Shown: positions 47,606-56,390 of the stretch, in pieces | Numbering within the stretch: position 1 is the stretch's first letter | Layout: each line of letters starts with the position of its first letter | Notes under the pieces: model-generated | Seen by the model: only the letters and a program-made list of their open reading frames with translations | Told to the model about the DNA's origin: nothing | Databases searched by the model: none | Made by a program: the position numbers and the translations under genes | DNA from: an uncultured Persicobacter sp. | GTDB taxonomy: Bacteria; Bacteroidota; Bacteroidia; Cytophagales; Cyclobacteriaceae | DNA length: 64,000 nt | NCBI GenBank assembly: GCA_947498325.1 | Contig: CANMKE010000025.1 | Span: forward strand, 1 to 64,000 | Reading direction: 5' to 3'

Positions 47606-48226
47606 ACTCCCTAATTAACTTATTATATAATATATTACTAAACTCATATTTAGAGGGTCGAAAAATTCAAACCAATAATGGTAAATTTTTATTAAAGCTC
47701 CTTTTTTCTTTTCAACAGCTGCTGATCATTACTTACAGCGAAATACGATGGAAATAACCCTCAAATGTCATTTCATCCTAAGATTTAAGAGTGGGTTTCA
47801 ACACTTACCGCCTTACTGCAAATTTTCATATTTGAACATCCGCTAAGTGCCTAAGGCTGCGAAAAACATCAAAAACCAACATCAAAATCTGTCGCAGGAC
47901 TCCGTCGTGGGGCAAACCAATCGACTTAAATATTGCGCAAAAGAGGGATGATCGCGATAGATTATGGCCATGAAAACGGCGGCTAATTTTTATCAATATT
48001 ATGCTGACCGAAATACACGGCGATCCTAATTTTACAGCGGGGCAACATTTACGAGCGGAGCCCCCAAAAGAAGCAAGATGATGCCCTCATTTACAATGGC
48101 TGCTATCCGGTTGATGAAGGCTAAATATCTGTTGAAAACGCTGGAATCAGTGGGCAATAAAAAAACAAGTATCATTTATGAGTTGCAGCATTATTGCTTT
48201 TTGGGCTGATTTTGTAACTTCATCCC
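47606..48226. other. Intergenic region without a recognised feature (621 bp)
   Basis: Divergent promoter region between the histidine kinase and the YeeZ-like gene. No ORF longer than a few dozen codons with plausible composition, no structured RNA and no clear TAnnTTTG element with partner were seen. Small stretches resemble degraded coding DNA but match nothing I recognise. Confidence 0.5.
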
Positions 48227-49021
48227 ATGACATCAGACAAACTTCAAATTGGAATTATTGGCTGTGGATGGTTTGGGCTTCCCCTCGGCAGTTTTTTGGC
48301 CAATGCGGGCACACAAATTACCGGAACAACCACCCAACAGCAAAAGCTCAGCCTGCTGAAAGAAAAGGGCATCGATGCCTTTCAGTATCGCATCGGACTT
48401 GATCCCCTGCCTGCAGCATTCAAGGACTGTGATCTGGTCGTGGTCAATATTCCCCCAAGACGCCAAAAGCGGGAAGCAATGGACTATTTGGAGGCCATCC
48501 ACCAACTCAAAGATGACTTGCTGAAAGCGGAAATCAATCAGGTAATTTTTATCAGTACCACAGGAGTTTATAACGATTCGCCCACTGCAGTCACCGAAAA
48601 CGACCTTCCCGATCAGCCTGAAAATCACTTTCATGAAGCGGAACAGATCTTCAAAAAGCATTTCAGCAAGGTAAATATTCTCCGTTTTGCAGGGCTTTTT
48701 GGTGGCGACCGAAAAGCAGGACGATTCCTCGCCGGCAAAGAAAACCTGGAGGACAAGGTCATCAATATGTTGCACCTTGACGATGCCATAGGCTTCACCC
48801 AAAGGCTGATCCACCAACCACAGCCCAATGAAGATTTCAATGTCTGCTGCCCAGAACACCCTTTGCGCAGTGAATTTTATACACAGGCGGCGAAAAAAAA
48901 TGGGCTGAAACCACCGACCTTCGCCTCAGTAGCCGACCGCCAAAAAATGATTTCACCCCAAAAAGGCATCACGCAACTGGGCTATACCTACATTTATAAA
49001 AACCCTTTGGAGGCACTTTAA
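48227..49021 (+). CDS. NAD(P)-binding protein of the YeeZ/extended SDR type
   Basis: A 264-residue cytoplasmic Rossmann protein. The dinucleotide loop IGIIGCGWFGLPLG (residues 8-21), VVVNIPPRR, FISTTGVYND and the later RFAGLFGGDRKAGRFLAG and NMLHLDDAI match YeeZ-type epimerase-like proteins. The substrate is unknown. The SDR catalytic YxxxK is not obvious, so it may bind nucleotide without epimerase activity. First gene of a five- or six-gene plus-strand run; the nitroreductase follows after 29 bp. Confidence 0.82.
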   Translation: MTSDKLQIGIIGCGWFGLPLGSFLANAGTQITGTTTQQQKLSLLKEKGIDAFQYRIGLDPLPAAFKDCDLVVVNIPPRRQKREAMDYLEAIHQLKDDLLKAEINQVIFISTTGVYNDSPTAVTENDLPDQPENHFHEAEQIFKKHFSKVNILRFAGLFGGDRKAGRFLAGKENLEDKVINMLHLDDAIGFTQRLIHQPQPNEDFNVCCPEHPLRSEFYTQAAKKNGLKPPTFASVADRQKMISPQKGITQLGYTYIYKNPLEAL

Positions 49022-49050
49022 AAGCCTAAAGGCCGATCAATAACAATGCT

Positions 49051-49722
49051 ATGAACACTGAATCCGATAAATTTATCCCATATACAGCGCCTGTGCTTGA
49101 TGAACAGCAAAGCTTAAAGGCTGCTGCCGATTATTTTGAAAAAATCAACCAGCGCCGAAGTTTGCGGGAATTTTCCGATCGCCCTGTGGCTCGGGAGGTT
49201 ATCGAAAATATCCTTAAAGCCGCCAACTGTGCGCCAAGTGGTGCCCACAAACAGCCTTGGACTTTCTGCGTGATCAGTGATCCCACACTGAAGCAAAAAA
49301 TCAGGGAAGCCGCAGAAAAAGAAGAGTACGAAAATTACCATGGCCGAATGAGCGAAGCCTGGCTCAAGGATCTCGAAGCTTTTGAAACCGACTGGCACAA
49401 ACCATTCCTGACCACTGTGCCCTACCTGATCATTGTTTTCAAAAAGCCTTACGACCTGATCGACGGACAGAAACATAAAAATTACTATGTGAATGAATCC
49501 GTTGGGCTCGCCTGTGGATTTTTAATCAATGCCATTCATGAAGCAGGGCTGGCAACACTCACCCATACGCCGAGCCCCATGAATTTTTTGCATAAAATTC
49601 TTGAGCGCCCTGAAAACGAAAAGCCCTACCTGCTCCTGCCTGTGGGCTACCCTGCCGATGAGGCCAAAGTCCCGAATCTTCACCGAAAAAATTTATCGGA
49701 AATCAGTATTTGGTATGAATAA
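49051..49722 (+). CDS. Nitroreductase-family flavoprotein
   Basis: A 223-residue FMN-dependent oxidoreductase. RRSLREFSDRPVAREVIENILKAANCAPSG near the N-terminus binds FMN phosphate and is characteristic of the family branch that includes iodotyrosine deiodinase-like proteins. HKQPWTFCVISD, ESVGLACGFLINAIHEAGLATLTHTPSPM and LPVGYPADEA follow. The substrate is unassigned. Its last codons overlap the start of the Dph6-like gene by 8 bp, so the two are translationally coupled. Confidence 0.88.
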   Translation: MNTESDKFIPYTAPVLDEQQSLKAAADYFEKINQRRSLREFSDRPVAREVIENILKAANCAPSGAHKQPWTFCVISDPTLKQKIREAAEKEEYENYHGRMSEAWLKDLEAFETDWHKPFLTTVPYLIIVFKKPYDLIDGQKHKNYYVNESVGLACGFLINAIHEAGLATLTHTPSPMNFLHKILERPENEKPYLLLPVGYPADEAKVPNLHRKNLSEISIWYE

Positions 49723-50422
49723 GAAAACCTATCTCAACTGGAGCGGAGGCAAAGATGCCGCCATGGCATTGTACAAACACCGCGCGACGGGCAATGCCCC
49801 GGTAACTAAACTTCTGACCACCATCTCGCAGGAGCAAAGGCGCATTACCATGCATGGCGTTGCCGAAGCATTGCTCGATGCTCAGGCTGAAGCCCTCGGC
49901 TTGCCCGTACAAAAAGTGGCGCTGCCTGCATCGGAAAATCTTGAGCAATACAATAAGGTAATGGCCGAGGCCATGCAGCAGCTCAAGCAGGAAGGTTTTG
50001 AACGGGCTGTATTTGGGGATATTTTTCTGGAAGATTTAAGAAAATACCGCGAGGAACAACTTGAGCAACAGGCCATCAGGGGCGTATTCCCTTTGTGGAA
50101 ACTCAACACCAAAAAGCTCCTTCAGCATTTTATCAATCTGGGCTTCAAGGCCGTTGTGGTTTGTACCAATGCCCGCCTGCTTGGGGAGGAATTTGTCGGA
50201 AAAGTGATTGATCAGCAATGGATCGACCGCCTGCCCGACGATGTGGATCCTTGTGGAGAAAATGGAGAATTTCATACCTTTGTTTTCGATGGACCGATTT
50301 TCAGCGCCCCCATCCCGATAGTCATTGGAGAAAACCACCTGCACCATTATCCCCAAAAAGAAGGAGATACCTGGGATGCTGATTACTGGTTCTGTGAATT
50401 GAGCTTAAAAAATAATCCCTAA
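49715..50422 (+). CDS. Dph6-like ATP pyrophosphatase (adenine nucleotide alpha-hydrolase family)
   Basis: A 235-residue cytoplasmic protein. The start is the ATG at 49715, giving MNKKTYLNWSGGKDAAMALYKH with the PP-loop SGGKDA at the N-terminus as the family requires; the upstream open frame is only the other reading of the nitroreductase gene. AVFGDIFLEDLRKYREEQ and CTNARLLGEEFVGKVIDQQWI are further family landmarks. Eukaryotic Dph6 makes diphthamide, which bacteria lack, so the bacterial substrate is unknown. It overlaps the nitroreductase gene by 8 bp and lies 4 bp before the nucleosidase gene. Confidence 0.86.
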   Translation: MNKKTYLNWSGGKDAAMALYKHRATGNAPVTKLLTTISQEQRRITMHGVAEALLDAQAEALGLPVQKVALPASENLEQYNKVMAEAMQQLKQEGFERAVFGDIFLEDLRKYREEQLEQQAIRGVFPLWKLNTKKLLQHFINLGFKAVVVCTNARLLGEEFVGKVIDQQWIDRLPDDVDPCGENGEFHTFVFDGPIFSAPIPIVIGENHLHHYPQKEGDTWDADYWFCELSLKNNP

Positions 50423-50426
50423 AAAA

Positions 50427-51197
50427 TTGACGATAAAAGTATTTAAACCCGCACTCATTGGCCTGCTCCTCTGTGTTTTTTGCAGTACCATCACCAAGGC
50501 ACAGGTCGCCATCCTCGGCGCCATGGACAAGGAAATCACCGACTTAAGGTCACAGATGAGCATTTCCGACTCCACCCTGATCGCAGGGCAGTGGTTCTAT
50601 CAGGGTACCATCGCCGATAAGCCCATCATCCTTACCAAATCAGGGGTTGGGAAGGTCAATGCGGCCCTAACGGCTACCCTGCTGTTGGACCACTTCAAGG
50701 CGGAATCGCTTTGGTTTACAGGTATTGCTGGGGCTGCCAATCCTCACTATAAACTGCTCGATGTTGTTGTTTCTGAATCCCTGCTCCAGCATGATTTCGA
50801 TGCACGACCCTTTGATGCCCAGCCCGCTCTCGTGCCATCAAGCGACAAAAATGGCTATTTTCATGCCGACCCACAACTTGTCAGGCAAGCCTTTCGGGCA
50901 GCACAGCAGGTGGTTGGAAAAGCGCATGCACACTGCGGAATTATTGTTACTGGCGATCAGTTTATTGCCGATCACCAGAAGGTTGAGCAGCTGCGAAAAG
51001 ACTTTCGTGCCGATGCCATTGAAATGGAAGGAGCCGCAGTGGCACAGGTGGCTCACCGCCTGGGCAAGCCTTTTGTGATTATCCGCAGTATCTCGGATCA
51101 GGCAGATGGAGAGGCAGAAATGACCTACCCACAAATGGCCAAAAATGCTGCCGCCCATGCCATGAAAATCATTGTCAGAATGCTCGAACAACAGTAA
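50427..51197 (+). CDS. Exported 5'-methylthioadenosine/S-adenosylhomocysteine nucleosidase-like protein
   Basis: A 256-residue protein. VAILGAMDKEITDLRS, KPIILTKSGVGKVNAALTATLLL, WFTGIAGAANPHYKLLDVVVS, ADAIEMEGAAVAQVAHR and IIRSISDQAD are the MTAN signatures, including the MEGAA nucleoside-binding motif and the catalytic Asp in SISDQAD. It splits MTA or SAH into adenine and the thioribose product. Before the domain is a hydrophobic leader (MTIKVFKPALIGLLLCVFCSTITKAQ, in two runs), apparently a Sec signal. Translation would start at TTG 50427, as no ATG precedes the leader. An exported MTAN is unusual. The gene follows the Dph6-like gene by 4 bp. Confidence 0.85.
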   Translation: MTIKVFKPALIGLLLCVFCSTITKAQVAILGAMDKEITDLRSQMSISDSTLIAGQWFYQGTIADKPIILTKSGVGKVNAALTATLLLDHFKAESLWFTGIAGAANPHYKLLDVVVSESLLQHDFDARPFDAQPALVPSSDKNGYFHADPQLVRQAFRAAQQVVGKAHAHCGIIVTGDQFIADHQKVEQLRKDFRADAIEMEGAAVAQVAHRLGKPFVIIRSISDQADGEAEMTYPQMAKNAAAHAMKIIVRMLEQQ

Positions 51198-51244
51198 TAT
51201 GTACGCCTTCAACTACTGATTCTCTCACTTTAAAAACCACCCCT

Positions 51245-52801
51245 ATGGATCTTCTCTTTGCTATACTTACCGGACTCATCTGCCTGGCCCTCGGCTACCT
51301 GCTGGCACAGTTGCGGGGCAAACAGCAGCAACAAAATGTTGCCTTGAGTGCTCAGGAAAATCATCAGCTGAAATCTCGACTGGAAGAAGTCCGTCAGCAG
51401 TTCAACAATGCCCAACAACAGGCAATGCAGGCGGGCCAATCCCTTGCCGAGCACAAGTCTGACCTCAAAAATCTTCATGCACAACTCGCCGAGCAGCAAA
51501 ATCGCTTTGACAGCCTGAACGATGATTTCCATGAAGTTTCCGGGCGCAGCACACAACTTGAAAAATTGCTCGCCACGGAAGAAGCTCAACGAAAGGCCAT
51601 GGCTGAAGACGCCAATCGGCAACAACTCAGGGAAGAATCCCTCGGGCAACAACTGAATGCCCTTCAGCAAAAAAATGAAAACCTGATGGAAGCCCTGAAA
51701 ACGCAGGAGGCCAACAATCGGGGGTTGCAGGAAAAGCTTCAGCAGCAGAAAGGGGAAATCGAAGACCTCCACCGAAAATTCAAGACAGAATTTGAATTGG
51801 TGGCGCAAAAAATCCTGGAAGAAAAAACCGCCAGGTTCACCGATCATAACAAGGAACAACTGGCGCAGATATTACAGCCTCTCGGTCAAAATATCGACAA
51901 GTTTCAGGCAAGGGTAAATGAAGTGTATGACAAAGAAGCCAAAGAACGTTTTTCATTGGCAGAAAAGGTCCGTGAACTCGCAGCGCTGAACCACAAAATC
52001 AGTACCGAAGCCCACAACCTGACCAAGGCGCTTAAAGGGGAAGTTAAAACCCAGGGACGCTGGGGAGAGATTATCCTGGAGCGGATTCTGGAGCAGTCAG
52101 GGCTGAGAAAAGGCACTGAATATTTTATGGAACAGGAGCTGAAAGATGAACAGGGAAAACACCTGCGGTCTGATATTGAGGACAAAAAAATGCGTCCCGA
52201 TGCCGTAATTCATTATCCTGACGAACGGCATGTGATCATCGATTCCAAAGTGTCGCTCAACGCCTATACCCGCCATATTGAGGCCGAAGAAGATAGCATC
52301 AAAATTCAGGAACTTGATGCCCATGTTCAGGCGATAAAAAATCATATCACCGCCCTGAGCAGTAAGGGGTATGACGATTACAATAAAGCACTCGATTTCG
52401 TGATCATGTTTGTCCCCAACGAAGCGGCCTATATTGCGGCAATCAAATACGAACCGCAGCTGTGGGAATATGCTTATGAACGCAGAATTATGCTCATGAA
52501 CCCCACCAATCTGATCACTTCCCTCAAGCTGATCAACGACCTGTGGAAACGGGAATATCAGAACAAAAATGCGCAGGAGATTGCCGAGCAAGGCGCCAAA
52601 CTGTACGACAAATTTGTGCTTTTTACCGAAAACCTTGAAAAGGTGGGCAGCAGCATTCAGCGGGCACAAGAGCAATACGATACCGCCTACAAGCAACTTT
52701 CCACTGGAAATAATAACCTGGTGAAACAAACACAAAAACTCAAATCCCTCGGACTGAAAACCAAAAAAGAACTTCAGCCAGGTTTATTGGACCAACACTG
52801 A
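51245..52801 (+). CDS. rmuC: DNA recombination protein RmuC
   Basis: A 518-residue membrane-anchored protein. One N-terminal hydrophobic helix (LLFAILTGLICLALGYLLA) is followed by a Gln-rich coiled coil (about 25-190). The RmuC nuclease-like domain (about 200-480) has the landmarks GRWGEIILERILEQSGL, MRPDAVIHYPDERHVIIDSKVSLNAY, FVPNEAAYIAA and NPTNLITSLKLI. RmuC restrains inversion between short repeats and associates with replication. Start at ATG 51245; it is 47 bp after the nucleosidase gene. Confidence 0.93.
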   Translation: MDLLFAILTGLICLALGYLLAQLRGKQQQQNVALSAQENHQLKSRLEEVRQQFNNAQQQAMQAGQSLAEHKSDLKNLHAQLAEQQNRFDSLNDDFHEVSGRSTQLEKLLATEEAQRKAMAEDANRQQLREESLGQQLNALQQKNENLMEALKTQEANNRGLQEKLQQQKGEIEDLHRKFKTEFELVAQKILEEKTARFTDHNKEQLAQILQPLGQNIDKFQARVNEVYDKEAKERFSLAEKVRELAALNHKISTEAHNLTKALKGEVKTQGRWGEIILERILEQSGLRKGTEYFMEQELKDEQGKHLRSDIEDKKMRPDAVIHYPDERHVIIDSKVSLNAYTRHIEAEEDSIKIQELDAHVQAIKNHITALSSKGYDDYNKALDFVIMFVPNEAAYIAAIKYEPQLWEYAYERRIMLMNPTNLITSLKLINDLWKREYQNKNAQEIAEQGAKLYDKFVLFTENLEKVGSSIQRAQEQYDTAYKQLSTGNNNLVKQTQKLKSLGLKTKKELQPGLLDQH

Positions 52802-52851
52802 TCCAGCATTGATTCAAAAAAACGACCATTTGGTCAAAAAAATACAGCAGA

Positions 52852-53412
52852 ATGAAATATAAAATCTTAGCGGAAAAGCCCGTCTTTGATCAGTTTTTCA
52901 AGATCAATAAAGCCACCATTGAACACGACCAGTTTGACGGATCAAAAGTAACCATTGAGCGGCTATGTTTTGAAAGAGGCGATGCCGTGGCCGTCGTGAT
53001 TTATGAGCAAGATACCGACAGCCTGCTGTTCACCAACCAGTTTCGCTACCCCTCCACCAAAGAAGGTGATGGCTGGGTTTTGGAACTGACCGCAGGGATG
53101 CTTGAGGGCGAAGAAGATGCCGCCATGAGGGTAAAAAAAGAGGTGGAAGAGGAGATTGGCTACCGTCTGAATTCGCCAAAATTTATCAGCTCATTTTTTG
53201 TATCTCCAGGAGGTACCTCGGAGCGGATTTTTCTTTACTATGCGGAAGTTTCAAGCACCGACAAACTTTATGAAGGCGGTGGCCTGAAAGCGGAAAAAGA
53301 GGACATTCAGCTGGTGAAAATCAAGCGACAGGAAGTAAAGCAGCTCCTGCAAAACAACCAGATCCGAGATGCCAAGACCATCATTGGACTTCAATGGTTT
53401 TTGATGCGCTAA
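52852..53412 (+). CDS. NUDIX hydrolase (ADP-ribose/GDP-mannose pyrophosphatase-like)
   Basis: A 186-residue cytoplasmic enzyme. The Nudix box begins at Gly in GMLEGEEDAAMRVKKEVEEEIGY (split here: GMLEGEE, then KKEVEEEIGY); the usual Arg of the REUxEE core is Lys. VFTNQFRYPSTKEGDGWVLEL and FFVSPGGTSERIFLYYAEV fit the NudF/NudK branch that splits ADP-ribose or GDP-mannose. A terminator follows 8 bp after the stop, ending the plus-strand run that begins at 48227. Confidence 0.88.
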   Translation: MKYKILAEKPVFDQFFKINKATIEHDQFDGSKVTIERLCFERGDAVAVVIYEQDTDSLLFTNQFRYPSTKEGDGWVLELTAGMLEGEEDAAMRVKKEVEEEIGYRLNSPKFISSFFVSPGGTSERIFLYYAEVSSTDKLYEGGGLKAEKEDIQLVKIKRQEVKQLLQNNQIRDAKTIIGLQWFLMR

Positions 53413-53420
53413 CCCCCAGA

Positions 53421-53457
53421 AAAAAGCCTTGGCAAATTGCTGCTGCCAGGGCTTTTT
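53421..53457 (+). terminator. Terminator of the NUDIX gene and its operon
   Basis: AAAAAGCCTTGGCA pairs with TGCCAGGGCTTTTT around a 9-base loop, with the T-run on the plus strand. It is 8 bp past the stop codon. Confidence 0.82.
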
Positions 53458-53508
53458 ACATTTTTATGGAAACCGAATCTCTGATTATTAATCCGTATTA
53501 TTCAAGCT

Positions 53509-53973
53509 TCAATCGTCGTTTAGCGATCCCGATGAATTGCTCCACTCATAAAAATTACAGCTTTCATTTAATTCAAAGCCCACCTTGGGGTAAAGGCTAT
53601 TTCCTATTAAATTTGACTTTTCAGTTTCTAAGGACATTCCGCAAGCTCCCGTTTCCTTTACCAGCTTTTTTGCCCGCGCAATCAGTCCTATCGAAATCCC
53701 TTTTCCTCTATGGTCAGGATGTACAAAAAGATCATTAAGTAGCCAGAATTTTTTCATTTTAGTAGAGGAAAATAAAGGATACAATTGTACAAACCCCACC
53801 AATTTATGGTCAACTTCTGCTACAAATATTTCAGCATCATTATGCTCAATCCTTTCCTTCAAAAATGCTTTGGCACCTTGAAGATTAGACTCTTTACGAT
53901 AAAATACCCTGTAGCTATCAAACAATTCAGCAACTTTATTTAGATCTTTTTCAGTAGCTTTTCTATAAATCAT
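53509..53973 (-). CDS. GNAT-family N-acetyltransferase
   Basis: A 154-residue protein. MIYRKATEKDLNKVAELFDSYR is a standard GNAT start, and the acetyl-CoA loop lies in LNDLFVHPDHRGKGISIGLIARAKKL (R/Q-x-x-G-x-G/A type: HRGKGIS). GACGMSLETEKSNLIGNSLYPKVGFE forms the last strands. The acceptor substrate cannot be predicted. Codon use is more AT-rich than that of its neighbours, and it stands alone between convergent and tandem genes, which would fit recent acquisition. Confidence 0.88.
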   Translation of the reverse strand: MIYRKATEKDLNKVAELFDSYRVFYRKESNLQGAKAFLKERIEHNDAEIFVAEVDHKLVGFVQLYPLFSSTKMKKFWLLNDLFVHPDHRGKGISIGLIARAKKLVKETGACGMSLETEKSNLIGNSLYPKVGFELNESCNFYEWSNSSGSLNDD

Positions 53974-54352
53974 TTTATACTGATCATATTATTAAAATTC
54001 TGTATTGTCTGTCGGCAACTACCACAACCACCCTGCTTATAAATAAATATCCTGTTAATGCATATCACTGAGGGAACACCATTAAGCTGGGCTATCGATT
54101 ATTTTTCACCTATCGGTGCGGGGCTGTTGCATAACCGTAATTTAAAATTGCCCTGCAAAATTTATTCTGTTCGGTACGGGTGAACCCACGTGTTCGCCCG
54201 AAACTAACGTTACAATGACTGTTTAGGTCTGACCCTACCGAAACGAAATATTATTTGGTGATATAAATTACAATTCAAGTTGTGCGACAGCCCCCTACGG
54301 CGGTAGAAATCATGTTTATAATTGGGTGATGGCATATTTTCGACAGGCTATG
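53974..54352. other. Intergenic region carrying a palindromic repeat
   Basis: There is no gene in these 379 bp. The main feature is the palindromic repeat at 54173-54203. Further pieces such as TATCGGTGCGGGG at 54113 resemble the TATCGGTACGG found before the RND gene at 62137, so the region seems to be built from short dispersed repeats. Confidence 0.5.
54173..54203. repeat. Dispersed palindromic repeat, copy 1 (GTACGGG...CCCGAA type)
   Basis: Within GGTACGGG...CCCGAA, the 24-base core at 54177-54200 folds as CGGGTGAAC / GTTCGCCCG with one G-T pair and a 6-base loop. A second copy with the same flanks but a different inner stem lies at 62198-62228. Confidence 0.6.
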
Positions 54353-54940
54353 CTAAAGTGCTTTTTTCACCAAATCAAGTGCCTCAGCAGAGAAAGGGAT
54401 TGTCAATGCCATCTCCTGCCCTTTGGCCGACATTTTATGCCATGTTTTTTGAATGATACTGACCATTTTTTCTTCCTCGATATCTGCGGCAGCATAAAAA
54501 TCCGCCAAATAATTTTCAAGAAAAACCAGACAAATCACATCTTCATAAGTCTGACAATCAGCATCTCTTTTGATGTGTTTTTTCTCCATAATTTTCCTGA
54601 CTGCCTGTTTCTGCGCCTCACCAAATCCCGCCTGATCCATCATTTGGTGGGTAAGTTGCAGGTGGTGCTGAATCAAATCCGTACGCCATTTCAAATATCC
54701 CTTTCTCCCTTCTGGATAGTCGGTCCGTGGACTTTCCCAACGCCCGACATGATTGGCCCTAACGGCAATTTGCAGCTCAGCGGCAGGCGAGGTTTCCATC
54801 TTGAAAAGCCAAGCGGTCATTCGTTGCGAATACAGTAATTCTTCGGTCAGTTCCTCCCCATTGCTGTTGATGGTTTTCGGGTCCTGCCTGTTTTTTTCAT
54901 CGATCAGATTTAATACTTGCTGAAGTTGATCCTGTGACAT
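54353..54940 (-). CDS. DUF4202 family protein
   Basis: A 195-residue soluble, helical protein: LIDEKNRQDPKTI, YSQRMTAWLFKM, ELQIAVRANHVGRWESPRTDYPEGRKGYLKWRTDL (quoted in part by its landmarks NHVGRWE and YPEGRKGYLKWR) and VICLVFLENYLADF. The histidines and acids are arranged like those of an HD-type helical fold, but no activity has been assigned to the family as far as I know. Monocistronic, on the minus strand. Confidence 0.88.
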   Translation of the reverse strand: MSQDQLQQVLNLIDEKNRQDPKTINSNGEELTEELLYSQRMTAWLFKMETSPAAELQIAVRANHVGRWESPRTDYPEGRKGYLKWRTDLIQHHLQLTHQMMDQAGFGEAQKQAVRKIMEKKHIKRDADCQTYEDVICLVFLENYLADFYAAADIEEEKMVSIIQKTWHKMSAKGQEMALTIPFSAEALDLVKKAL

Positions 54941-55042
54941 TTTAAAAAAGTGAATAAGGTTATAGATTGATTATGCTTACAACCTAATCATAAAAATATT
55001 CAATTTTGAGCGGAAAGGCTGAAAATTTATGGCTCGTGGCTG

Positions 55043-55909
55043 CTAAGCACAGCAACGCTTGTATTTCTGCCCACTTCCACACGGACAAGGGGCATTTCTG
55101 CCTATTTCCATTCGGCGGAGCACCTGCTCGCGTTCGGCCATATCATGTTCAAAAATCTCTTCGAGCAAAGCGTAAAGCTGAGGGTGCTTGCGTTGCATGC
55201 TTTTGGGGTTTTCAAAAAAATGCTCACTCGCCACCGCAAAAAACTCTGCCTCATTCGTACCACCGTAGGCATTAATGTCCGACGAACGCTCATGAATCTC
55301 CTTAATTTTTGTTTTCATCAGGTCGATCCACGGAATCGTATATTGCCGCTCGAGCAACATCGAAGGTACCCCATCGATCACACCATCCATTTTATCCACC
55401 AAATGCACAAACTCATGAATGGCCGTGTTTCTTTTGTCTTTTTCATTGGCGAAACCATCATGCAGGGCCCTTTTTGAAAGAATCATTTTTCCTTCCATAT
55501 AGCCTGTTCCTACCATGCCCAGAATATTACGGCCCTCCCCTTCAGTGGCAAAATTCTTATCGAAATGATCAGGATAAATGATCACCTCGAAGAGATTATC
55601 ATAACGCCAATCAGCAAATTTAAATATGGGAATTACTGCGCTTGCCGCTACCAGCAGCTTGTCCACTTTATCAATCTCAACACGGACACCCGTAATTTTA
55701 TGGTTCAGAATAAATTCCTCCACTTTCCATTCAAAGTGTTCCTGTTCCTCAGCCGTCAGACCATTATAAAAAGCGACTTTCTCCTGAAGGATTTTCCTCC
55801 ACTTAGTCGGGAAATGCCCATCTGGCGACTGCCAAGAGCTTTTTCGAAGGTATCCATAATACGCTAAACACAAAGCAGCCACCATGGCAAAAAAAATAAA
55901 TAAACCCAT
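55043..55909 (-). CDS. MtfA-like zinc peptidase with a C-terminal SEC-C metal-binding motif
   Basis: A 288-residue protein. An N-terminal membrane segment (LFIFFAMVAALCLAYYGYL) is followed by the MtfA domain (about 45-255): the zinc motif HEFVH in NTAIHEFVHLVDKMDG, a third ligand likely in FFAVASEHFFENP, and ILGMVGTGYMEGKMILS. The last 20 residues (RNAPCPCGSGQKYKRCCA) are a SEC-C zinc motif, normally found on SecA or YchJ-type proteins. E. coli MtfA controls glucose PTS via Mlc; here the protein has a membrane anchor and the extra tail, so its partner may differ. Confidence 0.88.
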   Translation of the reverse strand: MGLFIFFAMVAALCLAYYGYLRKSSWQSPDGHFPTKWRKILQEKVAFYNGLTAEEQEHFEWKVEEFILNHKITGVRVEIDKVDKLLVAASAVIPIFKFADWRYDNLFEVIIYPDHFDKNFATEGEGRNILGMVGTGYMEGKMILSKRALHDGFANEKDKRNTAIHEFVHLVDKMDGVIDGVPSMLLERQYTIPWIDLMKTKIKEIHERSSDINAYGGTNEAEFFAVASEHFFENPKSMQRKHPQLYALLEEIFEHDMAEREQVLRRMEIGRNAPCPCGSGQKYKRCCA

Positions 55910-56390
55910 TTTTATTCAATTATTGGATTATAAAAAACAAGAAAAATGACTGTAAAAGGATTAAATATTCAGGTGATACCCAATTGATTCAACAGGGATC
56001 GAAATCAGGAAAAGAAGACACCAACTGTTATGCACGCTGATACTACAGCCGTCTATTCACTGAAATAATAACCTCATCACTTCCACTAATCTATTGATAA
56101 AATAAATATGTATGATTGAATCGTTACTCCACTAATATATTGAAATGATCATTGAAATACGCTTCTGTCCAACAACTATTTTATCCGATTCAAACTCACA
56201 CAGGCTAAACCTTTGACTTATAATGAGTAAATACTTTATATTTATTCAGATTTTATTTATATTCATTAATACCGAATAAGCTTCTTTTTCAAAATATGTA
56301 ACAAATAAATCTTCACAAAGAGCCGATTCACGATTACACTGGCGCGTTTGCTCCCTAATCAAAAGACCTTCAACCTTTATACCTTTCCTC
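55910..56390. other. AT-rich intergenic region (481 bp)
   Basis: Divergent promoter region between the MtfA-like peptidase and the alpha/beta hydrolase. I see no ORF, strong hairpin or recognisable promoter pair. Confidence 0.45.

Noticed and set aside
47941-47960. TCGCGATAG as a further copy of the 27-bp palindrome
   Set aside because: Only nine bases match and no opposite arm is present.
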